64,000 bases of DNA from Rikenellaceae bacterium (GTDB taxonomy: Bacteria; Bacteroidota; Bacteroidia; Bacteroidales; Rikenellaceae): NCBI GenBank assembly GCA_017935625.1, contig JAGBHC010000028.1, forward strand, positions 1 to 64,000, written 5' to 3'. Below, in pieces: positions 49,896 through 57,619 of the stretch (positions are counted from its first letter, which is position 1; every line of letters begins with the position of its first letter). A program made the position numbers and the translations under genes. The notes under the pieces are model-generated. The model saw nothing but the letters and a program-made list of their open reading frames with translations, was not told where the DNA came from and ran no database searches.

Positions 49896-51437
49896 TTATT
49901 TCAGCTTGTCGAACAACGAACGCATGCTCACCTTGCTCTCGATGAGTCCGTGCAGGGCGTCGATAGCCACGCGGCTCTGCTCCATGGTGTCGCGCAGACG
50001 CACGGTCACGGTACCGTCCTCCAGGCTCTGGTGGTCTACGGTGATGCAGAACGGCGTGCCGATGGCATCCTGACGGCGATAGCGCTTGCCGATGCTGTCC
50101 TTCTCGTCGTACTGTATGTTGTAGTCGAACTTGAGTTCGTTCTTGATTCTGTGGGCCAGTTCGGGCAGTCCGTCCTTCTTGACCAGCGGCAGCACAGCCG
50201 CCTTGACCGGGGCCAGCTGGGCCGGGATGCGGAGCACCGTGCGCTCTTCGCCGTTGTCGAGCTTCTCCTCGGCGAAAGCGGCCGAGAGCACCTGCAGCAC
50301 CATGCGGTCCACGCCGATGGAGGTCTCCACCACATAGGGAACATAGCTCTCGCCGGTCTCGGGGTCAAAGTACTGTATCTTGCGGCCCGAGAACTTCTGG
50401 TGGTTGCCCAAATCGAAATCGGTGCGGGAGTGGATGCCCTCCACCTCCTTGAATCCGAACGGGAAGTTATACTCCACGTCGGTGGCGGCATTGGCGTAGT
50501 GGGCCAGTTTCTCGTGGTCGTGGAAGCGGTAGTTGTCGTCGCCGAAGCCCAGGGCGCGGTGCCAGCTCATGCGCGTCTCCTTCCACTTGTTCCACCACAT
50601 CATCTCCTCGCCCGGACGCACGAAGAACTGCATCTCCATCTGTTCGAACTCGCGCATGCGGAAGATGAACTGCCGCGCCACGATTTCGTTACGGAACGCC
50701 TTGCCGATTTGCGCGATGCCGAACGGGAGTTTCATGCGGCCGGTCTTCTGCACGTTGAGGAAGTTCACGAAGATGCCCTGCGCCGTCTCCGGACGCAGGT
50801 AGATGGTGTTGGCCCCCTCGGCCACCGAACCGACCTTGGTCTCGAACATCAGGTTGAACTGACGCACCTCCGTCCAGTTGCGGGTTCCCGAGATGGGACA
50901 CGCGATTTCGCAGTCGATGATAATCTGGCGCAGCGCCTCCAGGTCGTTGGCGTTCAGGGCGTCGGCCATGCGCTGGTGCACGGCGTCGCGGCGGGCGGCC
51001 GTCTCCGCCACACGGGGCGAGGTGGCGCGGAACTTCTCCTCGTCGAAACTCTCGCCGAAGCGCTTGCGGGCCTTCTCCACCTCCTTGGCGATTTTCTCGT
51101 CCTGCTTGGCGAGCCAATCCTCGATGAGCACGTCGGCGCGGTAGCGCTTCTTCGAATCGCGGTTGTCGATGAGCGGGTCGTTGAAGGCGCCCACGTGGCC
51201 CGACGCCTCCCAGGTGCGGGGGTGCATGAATATCGCGGCGTCGATGCCCACGATGTTGTCGTGCAGGCGGGTCATCGAATCCCACCAATATTTCTTGATA
51301 TTGTTTTTCAGTTCGACGCCCATCTGACCGTAGTCGTACACGGCGCTCAGTCCGTCGTAAATCTCGCTCGAGGGGAATATGAAGCCGTACTCCTTGCAGT
51401 GGGCCACCAGTTTCTTGAAAAGTTCTTCCTGTGTCAT
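49896..51437 (-). CDS. glyS: Glycyl-tRNA synthetase (alpha2 type)
   Basis: A 513-aa class II synthetase of the single-chain, eukaryote-like dimer type. Residues 1-70 carry EYGFIFPSSEIYDGLSAVYDYG (motif 1 region). Then come the PISGTRNWTEVRQFNLMF segment, LRPETAQGIFVNF, GIAQIGKAFRNEI (motif 2 with FRNE), EFEQMEMQFF and the motif 3 ETSIGVDRMVLQVL. The C-terminal anticodon-binding domain runs from LAPVKAAVLPLVKK to the end. The start MTQEELFKKLV is chosen over an upstream in-frame extension that crosses the promoter. It leads a two-gene unit with the lipocalin-like lipoprotein. Confidence 0.96.
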   Translation of the reverse strand: MTQEELFKKLVAHCKEYGFIFPSSEIYDGLSAVYDYGQMGVELKNNIKKYWWDSMTRLHDNIVGIDAAIFMHPRTWEASGHVGAFNDPLIDNRDSKKRYRADVLIEDWLAKQDEKIAKEVEKARKRFGESFDEEKFRATSPRVAETAARRDAVHQRMADALNANDLEALRQIIIDCEIACPISGTRNWTEVRQFNLMFETKVGSVAEGANTIYLRPETAQGIFVNFLNVQKTGRMKLPFGIAQIGKAFRNEIVARQFIFRMREFEQMEMQFFVRPGEEMMWWNKWKETRMSWHRALGFGDDNYRFHDHEKLAHYANAATDVEYNFPFGFKEVEGIHSRTDFDLGNHQKFSGRKIQYFDPETGESYVPYVVETSIGVDRMVLQVLSAAFAEEKLDNGEERTVLRIPAQLAPVKAAVLPLVKKDGLPELAHRIKNELKFDYNIQYDEKDSIGKRYRRQDAIGTPFCITVDHQSLEDGTVTVRLRDTMEQSRVAIDALHGLIESKVSMRSLFDKLK

Positions 51438-51484
51438 ATCGTCATCTTCTTGTTTTATAATGCGCATTGCGGTGTTGCAACGTG

Positions 51485-51492
51485 CAAAGGTA
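51485..51492 (-). promoter_or_regulatory. Putative -7 box for glyS
   Basis: Minus strand TACCTTTG, 48 bp before the glyS start. The -33 element is unclear. Confidence 0.55.
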
Positions 51493-51600
51493 GACAATTT
51501 ATGCCATAGTTATACTATCGGGAAGCGATTAATTGCACACCCCCGACTCCGCATCGCCGCAGTCCTTTCCGGCGGCGTTCCGCATTCCGGCTTCCGCCGC

Positions 51601-51999
51601 TCACTCCTTCTCCGCCCCGGGCTCCGCGGCGGCCGCGGCTTCCCGGCCACAGATGGTATCGAGCTGACGGCGCAACTGCACAATCTGGTCGTATGTAAGA
51701 GTCAGAGTCAGACGGAAGAGATTGTCCTGCTCCTTCCGGATTTCGGCCGCATCGCTGCGCAGGGGAGCCCCCTCGCCGGTGATGAGCCATCCGCGGTTGT
51801 AGCGCGGGAAACGGCCCAGAATCTTGTCGGCCGTGTTGCGGCTGATGGCATACTCGCCCCTTCTGATTTGATACAGCGACTCCGCGCGTTTGAATCCGCA
51901 TTGATGCGCAAAGGCATTGACACTGGTAATTCCGTTATCATCAAGAATTTTCTGAATCCTCGACCAGGTCTCGTTGTACTCCGTACTCTCTCTCTTCAT
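51601..51999 (-). CDS. HTH DNA-binding protein
   Basis: A 132-aa protein (start MKRESTEYNETWSRI; an upstream ATG at 52035 adds 12 residues). Residues 8-70 form an HTH like phage repressors: WSRIQKILDDNGITSVNAFAHQCGF, RAESLYQIRRGEYAISRNTADKIL, ending in YNRGWLITGEG, the same motif type as the S24 repressor at 22140 (NPDWLETGKG). Here a short helical tail (LTYDQIVQLRRQLDTI) replaces the peptidase domain, so it may dimerise through this helix. Targets are unknown. It is divergent from ruvX, and the shared 200-bp gap holds opposed -7 boxes. Confidence 0.78.
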   Translation of the reverse strand: MKRESTEYNETWSRIQKILDDNGITSVNAFAHQCGFKRAESLYQIRRGEYAISRNTADKILGRFPRYNRGWLITGEGAPLRSDAAEIRKEQDNLFRLTLTLTYDQIVQLRRQLDTICGREAAAAAEPGAEKE

Positions 52000-52105
52000 C
52001 TTTTCAACTGTTCGATTAATCACTTTTACCGACACGTCGGTAAATTCTTTACTGGTAATGCGATATAAACAAAAACCGGGAGGGCCTCATGGAGCGGATG
52101 GAATA

Positions 52106-52151
52106 CAAATATACGATATTTTTTTTAACTCGCATAAAAACGCTACTTTTG
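52106..52151. promoter_or_regulatory. Divergent -7 boxes for the HTH gene and ruvX
   Basis: Minus strand TATATTTG at 52106-52113 faces the HTH gene (about 105 bp before its start). Plus strand TACTTTTG at 52144-52151 lies 48 bp before the ruvX ATG. The -33 elements are only loosely matched. Confidence 0.55.
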
Positions 52152-52199
52152 CATCATAAAAAAATATCCGGCCTCCGCCGCCGGCACAACGACAATTCC

Positions 52200-52625
52200 A
52201 TGGCAAGAATCCTGGCTCTCGATTACGGCACCAAACGCACCGGAGTGGCGGTCACCGACCCGCTGTGCATCATCGCCAACGCGCTGGAGACGGTCCCCAC
52301 CGTGCGCCTGATGGAGTTTCTCGAATCGTACCTCTCCCGCGAGCGGGTCTCGACCATCGTCGTGGGCAAGCCCCTCGACACGAAAGGACGGCCCTCCGCC
52401 TCGTGGAGCGGCATCGTGCCGTTCGTCGAACGGCTGAAACGCAGATTCCCCGACACGGAAGTGGTCTTCCACGACGAGCGGTTCACCTCCGTGCTGGCCC
52501 ACCGGGCCATCATCGACGGGGGAGTCCGCAAGATGGCGCGCCGCGACAAGGCGCTGGTGGACCGGGTGAGCGCCACCATCATCCTCCAGAGCTATCTGGA
52601 GAGCAAAGAACGACAAACCGATTAA
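52200..52625 (+). CDS. ruvX: RuvX/YqgF pre-16S rRNA nuclease
   Basis: A 141-aa RNase H-fold nuclease for 16S rRNA 5' processing (also called Holliday-junction resolvase homologue). Motifs: RILALDYGTKRTGVAVTD with the first catalytic Asp, VVGKPLDTKG, VVFHDERFTSVLAHRAI (second acidic site), and KALVDRVSATIILQSYLE with the third Asp. The ATG at 52200 is preferred over an upstream in-frame ATG because it begins the fold. def starts 17 bp after the stop, so the two are co-transcribed. Confidence 0.95.
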   Translation: MARILALDYGTKRTGVAVTDPLCIIANALETVPTVRLMEFLESYLSRERVSTIVVGKPLDTKGRPSASWSGIVPFVERLKRRFPDTEVVFHDERFTSVLAHRAIIDGGVRKMARRDKALVDRVSATIILQSYLESKERQTD

Positions 52626-52642
52626 AACAGATAGTTACGACC

Positions 52643-53188
52643 ATGATTTATCCGATAGTAGTCTACGGGTCGCCCGTTCTCAGGGCCCAATCCCGTGACA
52701 TAGACCGCGACTATCCCGAGCTGGACAAACTCATCGAGGATATGTTCGCCACCATGTACAACGCCGACGGCGTGGGCCTGGCCGCGCCCCAGATAGGCAA
52801 GAACATCCGCCTGTTCGTCATCGACGCCACCCCCTGGGCCGACGAGGAGCCCTCGCTCAAGGATTTCCGCAAGGCGTTCATCAACCCCCAAATCTACGAG
52901 CGCTTCGGCGACGAGGAGCTCTTCAACGAAGGGTGCCTCAGCCTGCCAGGTCTGCACGAGGACGTACTCCGCCCCACCGGCATCCGGATTCGCTACTTCG
53001 ACGAGCAGTTCGTCGAGCACGACGAGCAGTACGAGGGACACGCCGCCCGGGTCATCCAGCACGAATACGACCACCTCGAGGGCAAGGTCTTCACCGACCG
53101 CCTCACCCCGCTGCGCCGCACCCTGCTCAAAGGCAAGCTCCAGTCGATGGCCAAGGGCAAGTACCGCGCCTCCTACAAGACCCGCTGA
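52643..53188 (+). CDS. def: Peptide deformylase
   Basis: A 181-aa metalloenzyme that removes the formyl group from new proteins. All three signature motifs are intact: GVGLAAPQIG (motif 1), EGCLSLP (motif 2, metal Cys) and QHEYDHLEG (motif 3, HExxH variant with two metal His and the catalytic Glu). The C-terminal helix is LLKGKLQSMAKGKYRASYK. It directly follows ruvX. Confidence 0.97.
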   Translation: MIYPIVVYGSPVLRAQSRDIDRDYPELDKLIEDMFATMYNADGVGLAAPQIGKNIRLFVIDATPWADEEPSLKDFRKAFINPQIYERFGDEELFNEGCLSLPGLHEDVLRPTGIRIRYFDEQFVEHDEQYEGHAARVIQHEYDHLEGKVFTDRLTPLRRTLLKGKLQSMAKGKYRASYKTR

Positions 53189-53291
53189 GCCGCCGTCCGC
53201 CCCTATGCCTCCGGGCCCCGCAGCGCCCGCCGCCGAAACAGAAGCAGGGGCTGCCGCCGATAACCGCAACCGGCAGGCTCCTCCCTCCCCC

Positions 53292-53570
53292 GGGATTGCG
53301 TCGCTCCGCGCCGCTTTCCCTTGGGTTCCTCGAGAGTATGCAAGACGGAAGCTTTCGGAAAACGCAACCGCAGCTGCCGGAACCTCGGGATTGCGTCGCT
53401 CCGCGCCGCTTTCCCTTGCGGTTCCTCGAGAATATGCAAGACGAAAACTTTCCGAAAACACAACCGCAGCTGCCGGAACCTCGGGATTGCGTCGCTCCGC
53501 GCCGCTTTCCCTTGCGGTTCCTCGAGAGTATGCAAGACGGAAGTTCTCGGAAAACGCAAATCGGCTTTGC
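53292..53570. repeat. Three tandem copies of a 95/96-bp repeat
   Basis: Copies start at 53292, 53387 and 53483 with GGGATTGCGTCGCTCCGCG, then GCCGCTTTCCCTTG, GGTTCCTCGAGA and TATGCAAGACG, then a CGGAAAACGCAACCGCAGCT-like end; the third is cut short. Copies differ at few bases, so duplication looks recent or is kept homogeneous. Lengths of 95 and 96 break the frame, arguing against coding. Confidence 0.87.
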
Positions 53571-53590
53571 CGATGAATCATAAGAAAAAA

Positions 53591-53632
53591 CAAAAGAGCC
53601 TCGAACAAATAAATCCGCTCGAGGCTCTTTTG
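53591..53632. terminator. Bidirectional terminator between def side and tRNA-Ser
   Basis: CAAAAGAGCCTCGA / TCGAGGCTCTTTTG with a 14-nt loop, flanked by A-rich and T-rich ends on both sides, so it can stop both the def message and the minus-strand tRNA-Ser transcript. Confidence 0.85.
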
Positions 53633-53686
53633 CTTTTTCTCAAGACCGCATAGAATGCGGTTGCATTTCCCGGAAAACTTCCGTCT

Positions 53687-53774
53687 TGGCGGAAAGGGAG
53701 GGATTCGAACCCCCGGAAGCTCGCACTTCAACGGTTTTCAAGACCGCCGCAATCGACCACTCTGCCACCTTTCC
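53687..53774 (-). tRNA. tRNA-Ser (anticodon TGA)
   Basis: Acceptor GGAAAGG pairs CCTTTCC. Anticodon stem GCGGT/ACCGT surrounds loop CTTGAAA, anticodon TGA (plus-strand TCA at 53738-53740). A long variable arm typical of Ser and the T arm GGGGGTTCGAATCCCTC follow. Discriminator G, and CCA is encoded (53687-53689), unlike the tRNA-Val in this window. Confidence 0.96.
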
Positions 53775-53779
53775 GGGAA

Positions 53780-53811
53780 CAAAAGTATAACCAAAAATCC
53801 TTTCTTCCAAA
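53780..53811 (-). promoter_or_regulatory. Promoter of tRNA-Ser
   Basis: Minus strand TTTG (53808-53811), 20 bp, TACTTTTG (53780-53787): full consensus, directly upstream of the tRNA. Confidence 0.8.
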
Positions 53812-54003
53812 AAAAGCCCGTTAAAAAAGTTGCCGAATCGTTCACAACGCACTGTATACCAATTCTATTCCAGTCGCCGAGGAGACCCGCGCCACCGCCG
53901 GGCCTCCGCGCCGAAGCCCTGAAACAAACCGGAATATGCGATTGTCCCGCATTTTTGCTAACTTTGCCGGCGGTCCGCCCCAATCAAACGGCGGCTTGGG
54001 ATT

Positions 54004-54564
54004 ATGACACGGAAAAAAATAGCGATACTCATCGTACTGCTGCTGATTGCAGACCAAATCGTCAAACTGCTGGTCAAGACCTCCATGTTCGAGGGAGAGA
54101 GCATCCGCCTGCTGGGCGACTGGCTGCAGCTGCGCTACGTGGAAAATCCCGGCGCGGCGTTCGGCATGCAGCTGGGCGGGTCCTACGGCAAACTGATTCT
54201 CAGTCTGTTCCGCATCGTCGCCGTGGGCGTCATCGGCTGGTACATCGGCCGTCTGGTCAAGCGGAACGCCCCCGCGGGCGTCATCGTCGGATTCTCGCTC
54301 ATCTTCGCGGGCGCCGTGGGCAATATCATCGACAGTGTCTTCTACGGCGTGATTTTCGGCGAGGCGCCGCTGCTCTACGGCCATGTGGTCGATATGATAT
54401 ACCTCCATCTCTTCCGCTGGGAGAGCGTGCCCCGCTGGCTCTCGTTCCTGGTGGACGGCGAAGGCTACTTCTTCGGCCCCGTCTTCAATCTGGCCGACAG
54501 CTACATCTCGGTAGCCGTGGTCTATCTGGCGCTGTTCCAGCACAAATTCTTCAAGGAGCTGTAA
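54004..54564 (+). CDS. lspA: Signal peptidase II (prolipoprotein)
   Basis: A 186-aa aspartic membrane protease that cleaves lipoprotein signal peptides. Four hydrophobic segments; first is IAILIVLLLIADQIVKLLVK. Conserved VENPGAAFGM; catalytic Asp110 in AGAVGNIIDSVFYG and Asp165 in FNLADSYI. The roughly 25-residue insert between the catalytic motifs (LLYGHVVDMIYLHLFRW and following) is usual in Bacteroidetes. Many predicted lipoproteins in this window are its expected substrates. A -7 box TAACTTTG lies at 53959-53966. Confidence 0.96.
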   Translation: MTRKKIAILIVLLLIADQIVKLLVKTSMFEGESIRLLGDWLQLRYVENPGAAFGMQLGGSYGKLILSLFRIVAVGVIGWYIGRLVKRNAPAGVIVGFSLIFAGAVGNIIDSVFYGVIFGEAPLLYGHVVDMIYLHLFRWESVPRWLSFLVDGEGYFFGPVFNLADSYISVAVVYLALFQHKFFKEL

Positions 54565-54647
54565 TCCGCTCCGCATACTCCGGCACGAAGCCGCCCGGTC
54601 CGCTCCGGACGGGAGACACGGCACGCCCTGCGCACGTCCCGCACCCG

Positions 54648-55298
54648 TCACACCAATGCGGCGATGGCGGCAGGCGTATCGACGATGTGGTCGGCCCCTT
54701 CGGCCTCCAGCTCCTCGCGGCCGCGGAATCCCCAGGTGACGCCCGCCGACTCGACGCCGGCATTGCGGGCCGTGCGCATGTCGGTTCCCGAATCGCCCAC
54801 GTAGAGGGTCTCCTCCCGCGTAACGCCCGCCGCGCAGAGAATGTCGTTCACTATCGCCGGGTCGGGTTTGGTGGGCACTCCCGTCCGCTGCCCCAGCACC
54901 GCGGCGAACCGCACGCCGGGAAAGAATGCGGCGATGAGCCGGCGTGTCCCCTCGTCGTATTTGTTCGAAGCGACGGCCACCGCCACCCCGCGGGCCGCCA
55001 GCTCCTCCAGCAGCGCGGGAATCCCCTCGTAGGGACGGGTCGATTCGGCGATATGCTCCTGATAGTAGGGGACGAACTCGCCGCGAATCCGCTCCACGTA
55101 TTCCGGGGTACGCACCTCGGGCGGCAGGGCCCGCTCCACGAGTTTGCTCATGCCGTTGCCCACGAAGAGCCGATACCGGTCGAGGGGGTGTTCGGGGTAT
55201 CCGTGCGCCGCGAGGGTGTGGTTGCAGGCGGCCGCCAGGTCGCCGATGGTATCGAGCAGGGTTCCGTCGAGGTCGAAAATCACCAGTTTTTTAGACAT
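54648..55298 (-). CDS. gph: HAD phosphatase, phosphoglycolate phosphatase type
   Basis: A 216-aa HAD-superfamily hydrolase with nucleophile motif I VIFDLDGTLLDT (Asp8, Asp10), a helical cap domain (residues about 18-80), motif II ASNKYD, motif III region TKPDP, and motif IV YVGDSGTDMRTARNAG. Sequence order and length match Gph, which removes phosphoglycolate, but HAD specificity cannot be fixed from sequence. It is convergent with lspA and divergent from the M28 peptidase gene. Confidence 0.88.
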   Translation of the reverse strand: MSKKLVIFDLDGTLLDTIGDLAAACNHTLAAHGYPEHPLDRYRLFVGNGMSKLVERALPPEVRTPEYVERIRGEFVPYYQEHIAESTRPYEGIPALLEELAARGVAVAVASNKYDEGTRRLIAAFFPGVRFAAVLGQRTGVPTKPDPAIVNDILCAAGVTREETLYVGDSGTDMRTARNAGVESAGVTWGFRGREELEAEGADHIVDTPAAIAALV

Positions 55299-55355
55299 AA
55301 TCGCAATTATCCTTTAATTTTTGCACAAAGAAAACGCTTTTCCGGCTAAAATCGA

Positions 55356-55363
55356 TACTTTTG
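55356..55363 (+). promoter_or_regulatory. Putative -7 box for the M28 peptidase gene
   Basis: TACTTTTG, followed by a leader of about 140 nt. No clear -33 partner. Confidence 0.45.
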
Positions 55364-55505
55364 ATGCGATAAAAAACGGCTCCTCCGACGGACCGACCCC
55401 GCCGCAAACCGCGCGGCACGTCCGCGGCCGGCACACGCAGGCGGGACGAGGAAGCGCCGGAGCCCCGCCAAACCCTTATTGAACCCGTTAAACTGTTTTG
55501 AAACG

Positions 55506-57047
55506 ATGAAGAAATGGTTGATTTCCCTGTGCATGCTCGCAGCCGCATGGGGCGCCGCCGCCCAGGACGCGGCGGTCCGCAAAATTGCCGACATGGCCGT
55601 AAACGACAACCGCGTCATGGAGCATCTCGACATTCTGTGCAATCGGTTCGGCGGCCGCCTCATCGGCTCCGACGCCTACGACAACGCGGCCGAATGGACC
55701 GCCCACCTGCTGCGCAAGTGGGGCTACGAAGTCGAGCTGCAGGAGGCCGGCACCGTACCCGTAGGCTTCAACCGCGGACCGTGGTTCGGCCGTCTGCTGG
55801 GCGAAAACGGCATGGAGCTCCACTTCGCCACCCCCTCCTACACTTCGGGAACCCACGGCGTGGAGCGCGGCCCCGTGCTCATCGAGCCGCGCACGCAGGA
55901 GGAGTTCGACCGCATGAAGGGGGCCCTGAAAGGGGCATGGGTGCTCATCGGCGGACTCAACTCCGGCTGGGCCATCGACCGTTCGGCCCGGGCCGACGCC
56001 CGCCGGCAGGAAATCATCGAACGCAACGCGGCCATCGCGGCCGAGAACCGCGAAATCGCCCTGCGCAACCGCCGCGACGGCACCTCCGAACCGCTGAAAA
56101 AGAGCGAGACCGAACCCGCGCTCTTCTATCGCCAGATGGTGGAGGCGGGCGTGCTGGGTTTCATCCAGGCCTCCGAAGTCCCCATCCGCGCCCTCTACGA
56201 CCGCACCACGGTCAATGACCCGGAGAGCTGCTTCGACAACCTGCCGACCGTGCCCGACATCAAGCTCGACAAGAACCAGTACGAGGTCATCTACCGCATG
56301 GCGCAGGAGCGCCGCTACTTCCTGCTGGAGTTCGACATCCGCAACCATTTCCGCATGGGCCCGGTGAAGTACCACAACGTCGTGGCCACCAAGCGGGGCT
56401 CCAAATACCCCGACCAGTACGTGCTGGTGAGCGGCCACCTCGATGCCTACGACGTGGCCACGGGCGGCGTGGACTGCGGCACGGGCGTCTCGGTGACGCT
56501 GGAGGCGGCCCGCATGATTGCCGAATCGGGGGCCGCACCCAAGCGGACGATGGTCTTCTGCCTCTTCGCCGGCGAGGAGTTCGGTCTGCTGGGCGCCCAG
56601 GCGTGGGTGGCCGCCCACACCGACGAGCTGCCCCGCATCTCCAACATCTTCAACCGCGACGGCGGCCCCACCCCCGCCGTGGGAATCACGGTTCCGGCCA
56701 GTCTCTGCGACGCCTACCGCAAGATTTGCCTCCCCGTCCAGGAGCTCTATCCCGACTACGGATTCCAGGTGCAGGCGCTCACGCCGCGCAAGGTTCCCGC
56801 CTCGTTCGGAGGCACCGACGCCACGGTCTTCGCCACCCGTGGTGTGCCGGCCGTCTCGCTGCGCGAGGGCGACGTGAAAGGCTACAACTTCAGCTACGGC
56901 GAAATCTGGCACACCGAACGCGACACCTACACCAAGAGCATTCCCGAATACCAGCGGCAGGCGGCGGCCGTGACGGCCATCGTCTCGCTGGGCACCGCCA
57001 ATCTCGACACCGTCTGGCCCCGCGAGGAGGCCTACACCGCGGAGTAA
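55506..57047 (+). CDS. M28 family metallopeptidase, exported
   Basis: A 513-aa protein with signal peptide MKKWLISLCMLAAAWGAAA cleaved before QDAAV. After a PA-like insert (about residues 110-270) comes the M28 di-zinc aminopeptidase domain: VSGHLDAYD (zinc His, Asp), VDCGTGVSVTLEAAR (bridging Asp), FAGEEFGLLG (catalytic Glu-Glu), FNRDGGP (zinc Asp) and the last zinc His in EIWHTERDT. Metal ligands look complete. Likely a periplasmic or secreted aminopeptidase/carboxypeptidase (Q-like). The start at ATG 55506 is chosen because it opens the signal peptide. Confidence 0.93.
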   Translation: MKKWLISLCMLAAAWGAAAQDAAVRKIADMAVNDNRVMEHLDILCNRFGGRLIGSDAYDNAAEWTAHLLRKWGYEVELQEAGTVPVGFNRGPWFGRLLGENGMELHFATPSYTSGTHGVERGPVLIEPRTQEEFDRMKGALKGAWVLIGGLNSGWAIDRSARADARRQEIIERNAAIAAENREIALRNRRDGTSEPLKKSETEPALFYRQMVEAGVLGFIQASEVPIRALYDRTTVNDPESCFDNLPTVPDIKLDKNQYEVIYRMAQERRYFLLEFDIRNHFRMGPVKYHNVVATKRGSKYPDQYVLVSGHLDAYDVATGGVDCGTGVSVTLEAARMIAESGAAPKRTMVFCLFAGEEFGLLGAQAWVAAHTDELPRISNIFNRDGGPTPAVGITVPASLCDAYRKICLPVQELYPDYGFQVQALTPRKVPASFGGTDATVFATRGVPAVSLREGDVKGYNFSYGEIWHTERDTYTKSIPEYQRQAAAVTAIVSLGTANLDTVWPREEAYTAE

Positions 57048-57062
57048 CCGCTCCGCTCCCCG

Positions 57063-57109
57063 AAAAGAAGCGGGTGCCCGACTTTCGTCGGTGCACCCGC
57101 TTCTCTTTT
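57063..57109 (+). terminator. Terminator of the M28 peptidase gene
   Basis: AGAAGCGGGTGC / GCACCCGCTTCT outer stem with an inner CGAC/GTCG pair, followed by CTTTTC. Confidence 0.87.
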
Positions 57110-57296
57110 CCGCCCGCTTCTGTCCGTCTGTTCTGTCACCGGCCCATGGCCGCCCTGTCCGCCTGCTCTGTCGCCGCCCGTATCCGCCTGGGTCGCCCGC
57201 CGCGGCGCACACCCTCCCGCCACGCGGCGCCTCCGACCCGGGCACGCTATTTGAAAAGGAGACTCCGTGTATGGAATCATCCGAAAAATAACGATT

Positions 57297-57590
57297 ATGA
57301 ACACGACGATAGCAGAAAAAAAGGCGGCATCCTGCGACGAACAATCCGCCGCCGCACCCGACCGGCCCGAAGCACCGGCCCGCCGACCGCACTCCTCCCG
57401 CACCGAAGAGCGCCGCAGCACCCCGGCGGAGGGAATCGCCACCCGCACCCAAATCGTGCCCGACGACATTCCCCCCGAAACCTTCGGCGACCCGCCCTAC
57501 TTCCAGGGTTCGGCCGTCAGCGACCGCGAAATCAGCGAAGAGAACGTGGCCGTCAATCCCGACATCGAAAGCATGGAGAGCCGCGGATAG
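57297..57590 (+). CDS. Hypothetical small hydrophilic protein
   Basis: A 97-aa protein, MNTTIAEKKAASCDEQSAAA start, rich in Pro, Arg, Glu and Ser and probably disordered in its first 55 residues. The second half is acidic (VPDDIPPETFGDPPYFQGSA, VSDREISEENVAV). No signal peptide or membrane segment. I do not recognise it. The ATG is preceded by an A-rich stretch usual for local starts. It is convergent with the GH35 gene, 29 bp apart. It may be real, but support is only the start context and the composition. Confidence 0.5.
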   Translation: MNTTIAEKKAASCDEQSAAAPDRPEAPARRPHSSRTEERRSTPAEGIATRTQIVPDDIPPETFGDPPYFQGSAVSDREISEENVAVNPDIESMESRG

Positions 57591-57619
57591 AGCCGGGCCG
57601 CGCAGTCAGCCTTCGGGCA

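Larger units (their letters stand above)
53189..53686. other. Gene-free interval between def and tRNA-Ser
   Basis: Nearly 500 bp containing the 96-bp tandem repeat, a bidirectional hairpin terminator and a short C-rich lead-in. Frames across it, on either strand, are repeat by-products. Confidence 0.65.
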
